Assembly: GCA_037976565.1 (NCBI GenBank)
Contig: CP137675.1
Coordinates: 10,682,534 to 10,746,533 of the forward strand
DNA from: Mesocentrotus franciscanus
Taxonomy: Eukaryota > Echinodermata > Echinoidea > Camarodonta > Strongylocentrotidae
Direction: 5' to 3'
DNA length: 64,000 nucleotides
In this document: positions 34,793-49,700 of the stretch, in pieces
Numbering within the stretch: position 1 is the stretch's first letter
Layout of the letters: each line of letters opens with the position of its first letter
The notes under the pieces: generated by a model
Seen by the model: the letters and a program-made list of their open reading frames with translations, nothing else
What the model was told of the DNA's origin: nothing
Databases searched by the model: none
Program-made: the position numbers and the translations under genes

Positions 34793-37700
34793 GTAAGCAC
34801 AATTTACATTGTCGTCACTCCCACTGCACTGCATACTGGTAGCGGGCATCCGCGACGATTCTGCGGCCGTAAGGCCTAAGGGGTTTTCCTCTCCCGTAGC
34901 TGTGCGCATCACCGGCCGCCCGGGCCGGGCCTAGTGTGTCGGCTGGCTGGTATTGGATGTGGGGCCTGGACTGTATATTTGCACGATCTACGACTACACT
35001 CTATTCTCTACGTCTGTAACTTTGAAGATTTGTTTAGTTTTATACTACATCATACATGTAGGCCTAGGACTTGGAGTCATCTGTGGAAATGTATATAGAT
35101 CTAGACCCTGACCCTGTACTATTTACTGTAGCTGTAGACTATCTAACTAGTAGTAATAGATGAATACTACGATTACTATTCGACTGGAGTTGCTGGAGCC
35201 AGGGGCCCGGCCCGGGGGTCGTTTCATGAAACCAACTCTAGACCGAAAATTTCTGTCTCTTTCGTTTGTTAGCCTCTGATTTGGGTAGGGTCGGCTCCTC
35301 TCTTTAGAGACAGAAGCCGACCATAGGCGCTCCTGTTCAAACATTTTGGCCATTTATGGCCAAAACTCTTTGCCCAAAATACTACATTTTACCCGATGCA
35401 TATCCCATGCATTTATTATTGTAAATTAGGCCTAGGCTAAACTACATCAGTTCCACTTACCAGATTGACTGTATGATGCGTTTAAGGGTCTTTTTTCCGG
35501 ATTTTCATCGCCGAAATTGAGCTCCGTTTTGAAATTCTTGCAGCCGTATTTTAAACTGTTACTGTCAATGGATGAAGATGACGTAGTTTTTACATTAATT
35601 TATCAAATACATGTATTTATGTGATATGATTTGTATCAATATTAGGCTTGAAAATGGAACAAATCTATAGAAATACCTTCACAAAAATTGTCATCATTCT
35701 GATGGGTCTGTAATTACAGACTGTCGATCTTCGGAGACTTTCTATGGTAGACCGATGTACCTGTATGTACAAATGATATTTGTCTTATTTACTTGTAAAT
35801 GCATTAAAAGTCCTTATAAGAACAGTTTGTATGTTTTTATAATGATTATATATTAACAATTAACACTAATAACAGCTGATCAGTGAAATGAGAGCTTGAA
35901 GATCAAGAAATAAGTTTTTAAATTTTTTCGCTGCCCATAGACTAACTTAAAGTTGCCTTGAGATGGTGTTCTAAATAGATATGACAGGTTGGAGTTGTGA
36001 CAAGGAATTGTCACGGAAGTTGTCGCTCATCTTGGGAAAGACGGTTTTGTGAAACACCTAGTGGACAAGTTGAGCGACAGCATTGAGATGTGGTTGATCT
36101 TGTAGTTATGACGGTTTCAAGTAACGACCCCTGGACGCATATTTATTTTTGTTTAATTTTTTTAATAAATTTCCTTCTTTTAAAAACAAATATTTTTTGG
36201 TGTTGTTTTTGTTTTTTGTCTTGTTTTGTTTTTATTTTTTGGTTGTGCAACGAATACAAAATTTAGTCATGTTTACCCGGTAGAGTGGTATTTGCTTTGG
36301 TCCTCGTCCAAATATGAAATATGAAATTGATATTGCCTGACCTTAATTGGCACCCATACCCCTGCATGAAGAGGGGTAGGTAAACAATCACCCCTTCCCG
36401 CACCCAACGAACATTGCACACTGGCTTCGGAGTTCGCTAGTGGACTCTTCTTTCTTCTCAAACAAAGCACTTTGAAATCAGTCAATAATTTAACCGAAAA
36501 TATGAGATTTTGATACCGGAGTGATAGCGATTTGCTTACCTTCCACATGTTCCTGATGATAATGAGTTAACGTGCGATTTACATTAAAAAAAACACTGAC
36601 CTCTCATGAGAGTTTGCGATTTTGGTCCTGCCTCAAATTCAAATACATGTGTTGTACACGAGAAAATATGTTTTTGCGTTGCCAATTTAATACTTTACGA
36701 TAATAGCGATTAGAGTAAAAGGCGCGCGAGCAGGGAGTTCGCTTAGACATTCAGCGAACTCTGTGCGTGCGCCTAAGTATGACTAATCACCATTATCATC
36801 AATATCGATATCATACATGTATGCATTTCATATTATCACCTACCGGTAGCCCTTCAAGGTATTACAAAGTTTTGGTATGAGGTTATGAATTTGGTTCAAA
36901 TGAACAATATTGGAAGCGCGGTTAAAATTGAGTCTAAAGTGATGAAATTGTAAATAATAAGCTCTTTATGTTGTATAGCGCCCTCTCAAGACTGATATTA
37001 CTTTAGCTTTAAAACAATGTTTCTTGACTACAATCAACCGATTTGCTATTCCCGTTTGGAAATAATATATCAGAACTGCATATTCTGAGATTTTCATGGT
37101 CGCAGCTACCATAGAATGGCCTTAAGGCGCTATTTGAAATATTTACCGGGAGCACCGGTAAATTTTGATTATTCAATTTGCTCGAAAGTAGAAGTGTTTT
37201 TGGGGCTAATTTGTTTAGTGCTTATAATACATCCACAGGGGCATCCAAATACATCATCAATTTAAAGAATTACTATCCATCCAATTTAAAAATTTCCCAA
37301 AACTTTGCATTACCTTTAATGCTATCCATACATGCATGGAAAAGCAGTCTCTCACATCGTATGACTATACTGCCACGACTTTGAACAATATGCCAGGATT
37401 GTCAGTGCGTATTCTTGAATGTGTGTGTCAGTTTTAAAGGAGCGAGATCACTTGCTGCCATGGGCATGGGATAATAATAAGCTGAAATTTGTTACTTGAT
37501 CAAGATGACAGAGAATTAGAGATGGTATCATATTGAACTGATATGTTTGAGTATCCTACATTAAAAAAGTACTTGAAAAAGTTTGCAGATTATGCTTGCT
37601 CGTAAAGAGATGCTTACATTGTACATGTACATTGTACACATCATGTCAAGCTTGGCGATGTACAGTAGGAGTGTAGTGTATCTACAAGGTATTGAAGATG

Positions 37701-40700
37701 ATGCCTGTTTTGCTCTTGCGGGATGTTTCAATGATGATTTTTTGGGTACAGTAGCTTAGAGCATGCAATATTTTTATGACAAAACTGCTCATTTATAAAA
37801 ATTGGTTTACCAGTTTTAGGAAAAAAAGTTTATGACTTGGCCCTAATTACAACTCTTCTCTTTTTCTTTACTACCATGCAGCCTGCATTACCAAAGCGAA
37901 CAAGTACTGTTCTGCAGCGCATCATCCCGTCTGTATTCCAAAACCTCATAGAAGACTCCAGCAAAGATGGTGATGTAGTAAAGACAGACCCTCCTCGACT
38001 GCTTGATGGTAAGACTATACTCGTGATAGTGAATACACATAGACTACTGCTTCACAATATTAATATGTAACAACAGGATATATAAAAAAACAACTAGTTC
38101 TACATGTAAAGGATGAAAAGTATAATAGGACTTACTGGGTAAATCCCTCTTTATCGTTGCCAAACCGTAAAGTCAGGAAATGAGGCATTTAAAGCATTAA
38201 TTTTTGCCTTTGGTAATTTATTTTGTTCTTTTCTGGTTGGACAAAATGACTCTTGCTATGTGCTGCCCTCTTGTTGCTGAGAGAGGAAATCTGTAAACAT
38301 GTATGATATCTTATGAAAGAGTTTCATCAGGATGGTTGTAATAATGATTTAAAAGTTATTTTATCACATCCAAAAGGAAAATTTACCTGTAACAGTTTTG
38401 ATGTCTAGAGTTCAGATATCTTCTTCAGATGCAAATTGGCAGACTGAAGTAAGCTGCCAATTTATACCAGCTGTCTGACATATATGACGCAGTAATCCCC
38501 AAAACTACAACCACTGGCGATCAGAAACTTGGCGGCTTACTTCAGTCTGCCAATTCGCGTCTGAGGAAGATGTCTGAACTTTAGACACGAAACTGTTACA
38601 GGTAGATTTTCCTTTTGGATGTGATAAAAGTACTTTTAAATCATGTATGATATCTTTATTATTGTATGCAGACTTAGTAGAGCAGTAGCAGTTGTACGTT
38701 TTTTCCACGATCATATACATTTGATGAGTGGGTAAGATACCGCCATTTGGTGAACCCCATAGTGCTTAAATTGCCCCAAATAGCCCTTTCTACCCTTCTT
38801 ATTCCCTGGCACATTGTGGTGAATAGGAACATTCACAAAACTAGCCAGAATTACTTGAATTTCTTTTTTATGTCAAGGGAGAGTTTTAATAAGTGAAAAT
38901 TGAACAGAAGATGGCGTAGTGCAAATTTCTTTCAAGACAAATGCTCCCCATGCATTCTTTCATCTTACTGTACCCAGGCAAATCATATAAGCAGTGATGA
39001 TTACATCATTTCAATATTGGCTAAGTTGTAGATTTGACACTCTCACTTGTTCTATACTTTTGCACTTTGGAAGGTTTTCCAGTTTCTCAATATGACTGAT
39101 TAGAAACCAATGATATTTGATTACATCAGGCAGTACTCCAAATATGTATTTAAATGTAATTGGTGAGGCAGATGTGATAATATTTGTAATGAGGAAGTAC
39201 AAACTGTGCAACCTATTGGATGAGCAGACAATTGAACGCCTTCTAATCTAGAATTGTTCAACCCGAATGCTAGATCCTATATTACAAGGTTAAAACTTAA
39301 TAATTACATGTACATGTACATAAACTGATTTATACCTGCTATAATCGTCATCCAAATGTTTACGTTTCTAGCTGTGGCAAGTCTGTTGTTATATAAAATC
39401 AAGGTGACTGGTTATGATTGACATTTGATGTGTTGGGTTGTTGCCTGTCCCAGCATGCCCTTGTCACGATTCCGCATGGAAACTTGGCACTCTCTGTGTG
39501 GATGGGCGGGGCTGTGGCCTTTAGTTGAAATGTGGGCATCTAGAATACATCACTCAGCCAGGAGATGTTATGATACATACGCTACCACAAACACACGAAC
39601 AAAATATGTTAAATAACTTTGACATGTTATGATATTCTCTTGGAATAATGTTATGATTAACAATTAAATTTCTATAGTGATTAATTTTTGTTGTAAACAA
39701 ACCTTAGATGGGAAACTTCATTGATATCATCACAATGATCACATTAGGAAATGTTTAGAGCTTTTGAATATTTTGTATTGTAGGTACTGTACAGTAGTTG
39801 GTAGCCGCCTACATGTACATTACATTTATGTAAATATATATTGTAAATGAAGTGGAGCTATCACCCCAAGAAATGAAGAGAAAATCTAGACTGATGAACC
39901 TTATTTGAGCTTTCAGTTAAAGGTGGTGTATCCCTTTTGCAGCCAACATCGAATTATGTAGAACTTTGCAGGAATTATTAATATGTCACGTATGTCCTAT
40001 CTGTGAAATTTAAACGTTAGCAGTGTCCTAATATTCAAATTATGCAAGGAAACCCGTTTACTTGCTAGACTTCACTGTCAGACACTATTGAGTGACTGAC
40101 TGGCTTTTTTCATCTTTGGTAATAACATACATAAAATGAGCTGTAAAGGGTACATGAGTATTTGTCTACATCAATAACCCACTTTTTGTAATGGCCAAAA
40201 TCAAACTGATTGAATCTTTGCGCAGCATAAAACGTACGACCATTCGGTACAATGGTCTGAATAATCAGACTATTACTTACTGGCTCTATAGCTCCTGAGT
40301 CGATTCGACAACTAATAGTCGTTATTTTCCCACTTAAAGACATTTTCAAGCCCCCCTTTTTTTAAGGGAAGTTCTAAATTAGTATTGTCTTTCAAATGCC
40401 GTTGGAATTTAACCTTTTCATGTTTTTGGCCTGCAAATGGGACATAGTACCTTTAAGGAAGAAGACAACAAAAAATATATTATTAATTTTCCAGCAGTTC
40501 CTTCTATTCTCACAAGGATCAAATGACAATACTTCAATGTGTCAGGTTTTTTTTTGTCGCTCTTCTTAATTTGTTATTACATGTACATGGTCATCAATAA
40601 TGATAGACATGAATGGTGGTCCGATATTGGCTCCTTCGTCATTTATCAAAGGTGAGATTTAGGGTTAAGGTTGTGATTTGGTTTTAGTGATGTTTAGGCT

Positions 40701-43700
40701 TATAGATACATACTGTAGATGGTATGGTGCTGGGTTCAGGCTTTATGTTAGGGATACGTTTAGTGTACATAGGAAATTGGACACAGAGCAGTTGTCGCTG
40801 TCGTAGAACTAAATGCATTGCAGATATCTTCTCCAAGTTCCACATACACGACTCTGGATGTATAGTGATCGTGCCTCCTCTTCAGTTGCTCCACGCCTCT
40901 GGAACTCACTCCCTCCTGTTCTTTGCAACACCGACAAGCTAGAAAGCTTTAAAGCAGGCCTCAAAACCCATCTGTTCAAGCAAATGTGTGACCATGGCTA
41001 TTGGGGAGCGGGCGCCTTTGAATGTTTGAAACAGATAAATGGAGCCATACAAGTGCTGTGGATCATCATCCTCATCATCATCATACGGGGAAGTGGCATA
41101 CCTTTGCTTTACATGCTCACCATCCTCTCTGTGCACGGACTCTAAGAAAAGTGCTTGAATTGATAATTAACTGTTGAACCAGTTACCTACCATCCTGAAG
41201 ATAGCTCCATCTGTCAGTTCAAGAAACTCCTGAAATCTTGTATCTATGAAATATAGACTTTTATATTGGCTAAAGTGGTCTTTTAAAGAGATCTATTTTT
41301 TTTGAGTGGCAGGTATGAGGATGATGAGCATGTAAAGTGTGCAATACATGTATCACTTGCCCAAACATGTACATGTATTATAGAGCATATTATCCCTCTC
41401 AGGAGTCAGGACTCAGGACAGGATTTATTTTTAGGCTAAATTGATCACATATTGTTCTTTAAATTGGCAATAAAGATATTTTCATTTTACTGAGCATATC
41501 TAAAATAAAATATTATGACTCTAGAAACAATATACATATGCAAGGATGTTGTTGAAGAGATGACAAAATTGCCAGTTTTGATTTAAAAAACAAACATTTT
41601 GAATCTACCAATGTTTCTTTCCTTTTTGAAATTCCTGCCGTCAAATGCAATAAAGTCATGAAACAAAAATGGATGCTGTGTGTGCAGATACTTTTGCCCT
41701 TTCTACTCGGGCATCTGGCATATTATTTACAGGCTTTGATTCTCTGAATCAAAGGTTATTGAGCCAAACCACAAGATTTTGAATGATTGTTGCAGAAAGG
41801 ATTTATGAGACTCTTTGTACCTGCAAGGGAAAGGGGGTACATGTGAATGAAATCCCCTAGTAACCCCTACGGGTTTGGATCCTTATAGGTTGGATCTGGT
41901 CATAGAGCATGAGACAAGATAGTTGATGTTGTTATTTTCTTCCCATAATTGACTAGACCCTGGACCTGAGCCACTGGAGGAAAGAAAAGTTCCTGTCTAA
42001 ATGTCATGAACTTAACCTCAAAGTCTGGTTTTACATCTTGAGAAAATGATGAAAGATACATTGTAAACAACATTTAGGCCTCATTCACATATGCTTGAAA
42101 CTGCAGCAGCAGTAGCAGGAAAGAAAATAATAACATTGTGGGCACCCAAGTTTATTAGGTGAATGGTACAGAGTACATGTAGTGTTTGTTAATGAGCCCT
42201 GCTTAATCAATTATGGTTTTATTTCATTTTTAAACTGACATTTAACTATCATTTAATGATGGTGATTGATCTAGACTTCAGTTCAGTAGAGCTGTTGCTT
42301 TGTAATTGATTTTACATGTACATGTATACATACATGTATACTTTTCCCCTGCATATCAATTTAATTCACACAGAAAATGTGTGCACCATCGTCTCAAAAC
42401 TCAACGACGTGTAACGCACATGTATGGTCATTGTTTAAAAAGCAAATGCCCTAGTAAAATGCAATGCCGTAACACACATGTAGTGTATGGTCATTGTTAG
42501 ATGGCAAATACAGTCCCAATTTACAGTTTTACGCTAGGGTGGATCTTTTTCAGATCTTCTTCAATTTGTATCACCTACTAAACAAATTATATTGAAGTGT
42601 CATCGCGTATAGTACAGAGATTTGCGGGCAATATACAAACAGTACCTTGATCTTTGGAATGTTGTAACAGTTTAATACCCAAAGGCAAATACACTGTCCG
42701 TATAGGCTTATAAACTGGTGATGGAGGAATTGATTACCAATCTCTATTTGTTGAAGTGGATTGTAATGTTCTCCACACATCAATCTTCATGTGTAAAGAC
42801 TACAGTATAGGCCTGCATGTACATATTGAGGCATTGAGTAGTAAATGGACCTGCATGTAAACCATTCATGAAACCTAAAATATGTAAATAACAATTATGA
42901 GCAAGATACATGTAGATGGTTTTGGATTTATTTCTCTTTGTTTGAACAATATGCACCAGTGTAAAAAACGCTTTTCTGTTTGCAGGAGCTCTTTTGGTAT
43001 TTGGTGTTGTATAAGTGCGATATTTATGTATAACTTTATTGTTATATTACCAGAGCTATTCTGGAGCTTTCCAGAGCTAAATCCCTCACCGCTTCTGTTT
43101 ATTTTTTTCCACTGCCATGCATAGTCAATATTCATTGATATTTCAAACTTTAAAGAGATATTGATTATTGATATTTTTAAAAACAAAAGAACAAGATGTA
43201 TGTACATGTACATGTAGGCTGCATGGGGAGGGGGGTCGTACCAGTTAGTGTGATGTAGCTTGAAGGTAAACTGATGCCAAGAATGTGTACATTTTACATT
43301 CATCAGGGTACAGTTTTGTACAGACAAGACTAGTCCACCAACTGAAGTCTCATACAAGTACATGTAACTGTATCACTACGGTGATCGAAGGGAAAGGATT
43401 ATTAATGCTTTCCTGCCCCTCTGTTAGTCACTGTATGATCAGGAACAGAGCTCTTCCCAATGTATCTACATTGTACATGTACATGTACATTGTACCCTGT
43501 ATGTATGTCCTTGGATACAATCATCCACCTAACAAAATATAGATAATCGTCACAGAGTTTTGTTCATTTTATAGTACAAATAAACAATTTTCACTTGCTA
43601 TTAGGAATATAAACATGTATACTTGTATTCTCCAAATGTTCATAGATTAATTCAAGCAGAGTGTTCACAGCTTTGTTGATATCACTTCTATTAAATACGA

Positions 43701-46700
43701 GTAGAATGTATATCATACAACAAAGAAGATATTCATAGATTTCTGTAAAGGCTGTGCGGTCTAATTTTGGCTGCGAAGATATGATTGAAAAACTACTCTG
43801 TTGCATCCGGTCTATTTTAGACTGCCAAGATTTAATCTCAAAATACATGTGCACTAAACACTTTTTTTTATAAAAATTGTGCTGAAGGTGAGGACTCAAA
43901 GTCAAAATTATGTTCAGGATGAATCAAATTTCCTGACAGGTCTTCAAAGGAAGCTGGCCATGGTTGTTGGTTACTATATATTGTATGTTTGGAGCCAGAA
44001 GGTCATTAACTCATATTGTCGCCTGGGTGGCAGAAGGGCATTAGCTCGAATTTCAGGTAAAAAAATGAAGCGCTAAACAGAAGGACGTTAGCACTAAATC
44101 GCCTCAGACTTTTATAAAACTGACTTATCTCCGAAAAAATTTGTGGCCGTGTTTTACTATAATATTTCTATTAATCTTTTATGTTTTAAACCAATTTTGG
44201 GACGGAAAGCAGTTTAAATATAAAACAAATCTTTAAATGCAAATAATTTGAAAAGTAGTTTTTGAGTCACTCGCTAACGCCCTTCTGCCACCCAGGCGAC
44301 GATATACTTTAACACCAAGTTAATGCCCTTTAGCTTTGACCAGAATATACCACTCTGTGATCAATCGCTCAGGGCCCTGAAACAGGCAGATCACATGCAA
44401 ATCTGTCAGTTGCAGGGAAACAATTCTGCTCAAATTTCCTAAAAAGTTTGGCAAAACAGGAAGATATCTGGATTTTGACCAAAAAAATGTGGCGTAATAC
44501 CTGTATAGCCCAAACCACAAATGTATACCACAAGTGTTGTTGCCATATTTTGTATTCAGACTCTTTTGAAAATGTGTGAGAATGCCCCCTAAGGTTTTTG
44601 TTTTATCAGTGAAGTTACCCAGTGTAGCAAGTAAACTTTTTTCATTGGTTCGTTTCTGCTACCGGTAAATGATTACAGAATGTTCATGAGGAACAAGGTT
44701 TTTTTCATGTTCTTTAAAATTTTATCATGTATATAATTTTCTTTTTTTTAATTCAGCTGGTGTCAATTTTGTAATTCTTGTGATTTAGATAGGGAAAGCC
44801 CAACTGAAACCTATCATGGGAAAAGAGTTTATGGCACAGGAACTTTTGGAGTGTTCAGGAAGTAGTTGTACTAAACAGGAATGCTGTTTCAAGGGAGTTC
44901 ATAGACCAGAGCTCCGGTGTCCTATCAATACAAACTTATAATGTGCCTGGCACTGCCTGCCCTATATACATGTACTAGGCTATAGTCTAGCATATACACT
45001 CTTTCATTTTCAGTTCACAAGCATCTATAAGACTTGTTCCTGTATGATGCAGTTACCTGCAGCGTTTTTTACGTACCGTATGTACATGTAAATGATGAAC
45101 AAAAAATAATTTCTCATTTTCTCTGGCGACAATTGCTCCAGCCTCCAGGCTTTTTTTTTCTTGAAAGTTTCTAGGCTTAAGGGGTAGGGTTATAATCAAT
45201 ATGGTATGATATGTTAGTTTTATGGTTAGGGTTAGGTATACATGTAGTGTCGGCCTGTAGGCTGTTGGTTCGAGGGTTAAGGTAATAAATTCAGAGGCCC
45301 GTTTCATCAACATTTGTCCACCGACAACTGTCGGCGCTGACTAAATTTGACCAATCAGAGGCCTGGAAAATAAAATTGTCGGTGAAAATGATATTAGTCG
45401 GTGAAAACCACCGACTAATTGTTTCATGAAACACCCCCCAGTTCTGTATAATATTGAGGTCCTTAGATGCCGGAGGTAAAGATGGGTGTAATTCCCTGTT
45501 GGGTCTATTTTGGTTTGATATGTGTTGTACTCTTTTGCCATGCTTCATAAACTGGAAACTGTATTCTTTTATGAAACAAGAATCAAAGGTAATGGTCGAG
45601 CAGTTCTTACTTAACTCCACTTTATTTTCAACAGGCTGCAGTCCTTGCAGTGCTATTGTATTTGTGGAATGTACCAAAACGTTTTTTCATTCAATCTGCC
45701 GTTACAATAAATACATTTATGCAATACATGCAGGGCCTGTATATTATATTATTTAATGTAATATAATAAGAATGATAATAATAATGATAATAATAATAAT
45801 AAAAACGGTGCTTATAAAGCACTTACCACCAAAGTCTCTAAGGGCTACATGTTCATGTACATAGCCTGCATGTACTTTTTATAGCATGTTGGCATCCATA
45901 TTTTACGTCACATGATTATGTTTATTACATACTGTAAGTATGCCTTGTAATTCCTTTAAAGGAACTTTATGTACAGTGTATAACTTTTGAGAATCATACA
46001 GTATATATGGTACAGTGTACTGAGGTCAATCCCCAAAATTCATGGGATGTAAGATTTTGAATGGTGACACTTCTCTAGCTACATGTAGAGTATGTACATA
46101 CAAATATCTTGATTCAAGATTTTTAAAAAGTTATTTACCATTCTAATTATTAAAAAAAATTGTACAATGTACCTTACTCAGGGCCCAACACTGAAAGATG
46201 CCAGGTACATATGCCCCAATAACTTTTGCCCCCTATATTTTAAACTTTTAACAGGGGTCAGGGCCTCAGGGAACCCAATGTACATGTACATGTACAGTCC
46301 TTAAAGCAGATATTCTAGGACAATAAATGTCCATTAATTTGGTACCTACGGCAAGCCTATGTTATTTCGAAGTTGTTAATTTACATACCATATCACAAAA
46401 ATCTTCAAGCTACTGGATATCCTCAATTGAAATGTCGAAAAATAGCCTCCTCTCTTTGCCTAGAAAATCAGTCACGGAGCTGGTCCACTATTTGTGACGT
46501 AACAACCGGGGACAAGTATATTCACGTACCCGGATGTTCCATAGAAAAACATGGGCAGAGAAATACGAATTTATGCTATTTAGTTTCAAAGTTTAGTTTC
46601 ATAACTCTATGTAGAATTCTTCACCTTCCCCTAATATTTCAAAGTATTAATATCAATTCCCCTTTTCAGAAATATGACATAAACATGCCAATGGTGCTCT

Positions 46701-49700
46701 ATTAGTATTAGTCGACATTTTCATCATGTAATTTTTTTTTAGTGTGTTGAATTTGGTGAGATGGTTCGTGTGCTCGGTAAAGTAAATCCGGCGTTTTGCT
46801 TTGTTCTCGCGTTCGGTCTAGCTATATCTTTACACATATACACGTAGTATACGGTACACATAATTGGTAATGGCTGGAGTATTTGACCAGCTCGATCTTT
46901 TTATGGATTTTGAAGAGTTTATGGAGGAACTTGAAAGTAATGAAGGAGAAAGGGACGAGAGTCCATTGTGAGATATTACAAATTCCGACACCGGTGGTCA
47001 CTGATCGAGGAGCAGGTCTTTGTTAGTGTTTTTTCTTAGCTGGTATATAACGTCATTCTCACTCTCTTGCAATTGCCGATATATAGATACATGTACCTAG
47101 CGCTCGTACGTTCCACAAGCCGCGGCCGAGAGCAGCGGCCTGGTCTTACCTGCTGATTCCGCTCGCTTCACGAACGTTCATGCAAGAGCCGCATCACTCG
47201 CGGATAAATATCGTTCATAGACGTCGTCCGCTAAATAGAGGAAGCTTGATCTCGTTCAAGTGTGAAATACATATTTAAAACAAATATTTAACTGGTTCTG
47301 TATCCTTTTTTGAGGCAGTCACACACATCCATAATAATTACAGTCACAGTTCTAGGCCTATTCATTTCACATAACTGCTCCTGTACCTTATCTGATGACA
47401 AGATAATGTATATTTAGGCCGCCTATTCATACCTGCATCTGATTTACCTTGTTTTCCAAGCAGTAAACCCGTCTTAAAACTCTACCAAAAAGGATAATGT
47501 GAGGATATAAAAGGAAATCAGCGACTGGAAAACGTTGCTTAGTTATTCTTCATTCAAATAAAAACAGAAAATCTATCACATAAACTCGGTAACAAGAAAA
47601 ATTCTAAGCTCTGACAGGATAGCATTTACGTGGGCATATCATTGGCATTCACTCACTCAGCCCATGATCCCGGTTGTGACGTCAAGAATAGAGGACCAGG
47701 CAATTCCGTGCATTTCCGGGTTTCCGACTTCGAGATTTTGGTGGAGTTTACTCGCATAAATTAACTATTCTGAACTTGTTTTGTCGGTTGAACGCCATTT
47801 AGTGTTATTCTGGGGGTTAAACGGTTTCTATTGATGTAATTATCTCAATATTTGGGATTATCCTAGAATTGCAGCTTTAACATTTCAATGAGAGACCCCT
47901 CCCCTGATAGTGTGGAGCTTCCATTTCCATTATTTCCATTTCCATTATTTTTTCTCAAAACTTTCAGAGATGTTTAATAATAATAATCCGTTCTTGTATG
48001 GCACATAACACATTATGATATAACGTCTCTACGTGCTTTCAAGGAGCTTTGGAAATTATTACCCTAGCTTTAGCTCCGGCAGCCGTTATAAGCGTACAGT
48101 GCATTCCAAGGAATAATCCTACCAGGTACCCATTTACCTCACCTGGGTTGAGTGTGGCAAATGTAGATTATCGTCTTGCCAAAGGACGTTAGTGTTGTTG
48201 CAGGGATTCGAACCCTATACCTTGTGGTTCACAGTCCGGAGACTTATAAATATTTACAGTGTACATGTATACCGTGTGAGTCAAAAAAAAGTTTACACCT
48301 AGAAAATTGCTAATTATGTTATAAATCATCTATGAACAGTAAATTATTGTACATCTTATGAAAGAGCATTTTATCCCCAATCATTTGGTATCATTTTTGT
48401 GTGGAATGTGTTCACGCTTGGATGAACAGGAGGCATTGTTTGCGAGGGTGCACAAATCGACTTGCGCCAAAGTGATGCCTACAGTATGTGATATGTTGGA
48501 TTAAAATGAGAGAATAAATTGAATGTATCAAATGAGATGCATTGCATATGCTTTTTGCAGAAGCAAAGTCACACACACGCGCGCACAATTGTTCGTTGAT
48601 ATTTGATATTCGATATTTGATATGTGTGACATGATTAATTTTGTTAGGGATGTTATTTGGATCTGCAATGACCGAATTAATACCCAAATCCCAATTGTTT
48701 TATTCAAACATTACATAAGCAACTTTGGCGCAAGTCGATTTTTGCACTCTTGCAAACAATGCCTCCTGTTCATCCAAGCATGAACACATACCACACAAAA
48801 ATGATACTAAATGATTCGGGATAAAGCACTCTTTCATAGGATGTACTGTATACTAATTTACTGTTCATAGATGATTAATAAAATAATTAGTAATTTTCTA
48901 GGTGTAAACTTTTTTTTGACTCACACTGTATAGACCTACTGTATTATTAATTAAGCCTGCTGCCTTCCTGTACTTTTATGGACCTTAGATATTCTACCTA
49001 CACGTATCCATGTATGGTATTACAGCCTCTTCTACTTCTCACGATTGGGGAACTTGATTGGTTTCATTCTATTAATATGACAGCTCCGGGGAGGTGAGCC
49101 AGGTTATAGTGGCTAGTGTAGAAGAACAGGAAGAGTGCACATATTTATACAGCTGTATATAGCTGATTGGTGTTAGTCTTGTAATTGATGACAATTAGTG
49201 TATGTTGTAATCATATTTGAAATTTCATTGATTAAATTTTAGTCTGTTTTATGTCTTCTTTCTCATTGATTGATTGATTTATTCCTATGTGATTAATTAT
49301 ATTTTACAGGGGTTAGACTTGTGGCTTTTCAGGTTGACATTCTACTGAAAATGTGGGTCCATTTTAAGATTAATTCTTCTTCAGGAAACAAAACCCAACT
49401 TAATATGATGTGGTTTCATGTATTGTAAGGTGACATTTGAGGTTGGTATTAAAGGTTTGAATTAGGTTTCAATCTAATTTCATAGGAATGGGAACAAGGA
49501 AGATTGTGATTGTTATTTTGCAGCATGATACATGGCCTTTCAGTTTGACATTTCCACTAATTTGGACACGTTTCCTAGCACTTCCTGTAAAATAATGTTA
49601 TTCTAGCAACCTACACATGTACAAACAATAACATACAGTTTAATTGACACCACAGACTTTCACACATACAGTAATATCTTTCTGTGAAATGAGTGTGCTG

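Noticed and set aside
36273..36548. 91-codon minus-strand ORF
   Set aside because: No domain, no splice support, and inside an intron of the MTMR10-like gene on the other strand.
39425..39616. 63-codon ORF and a neighbouring frame (LALSVWMGGAVAFS) that recalls the end of actin-like proteins
   Set aside because: Match too short and vague; stops follow at once and flanking actin motifs are absent.
42875..43363. 162-codon minus-strand ORF
   Set aside because: Longest non-repetitive ORF in intron 2 but with no family motif, biased AT-rich codons and no splice support; probably chance.
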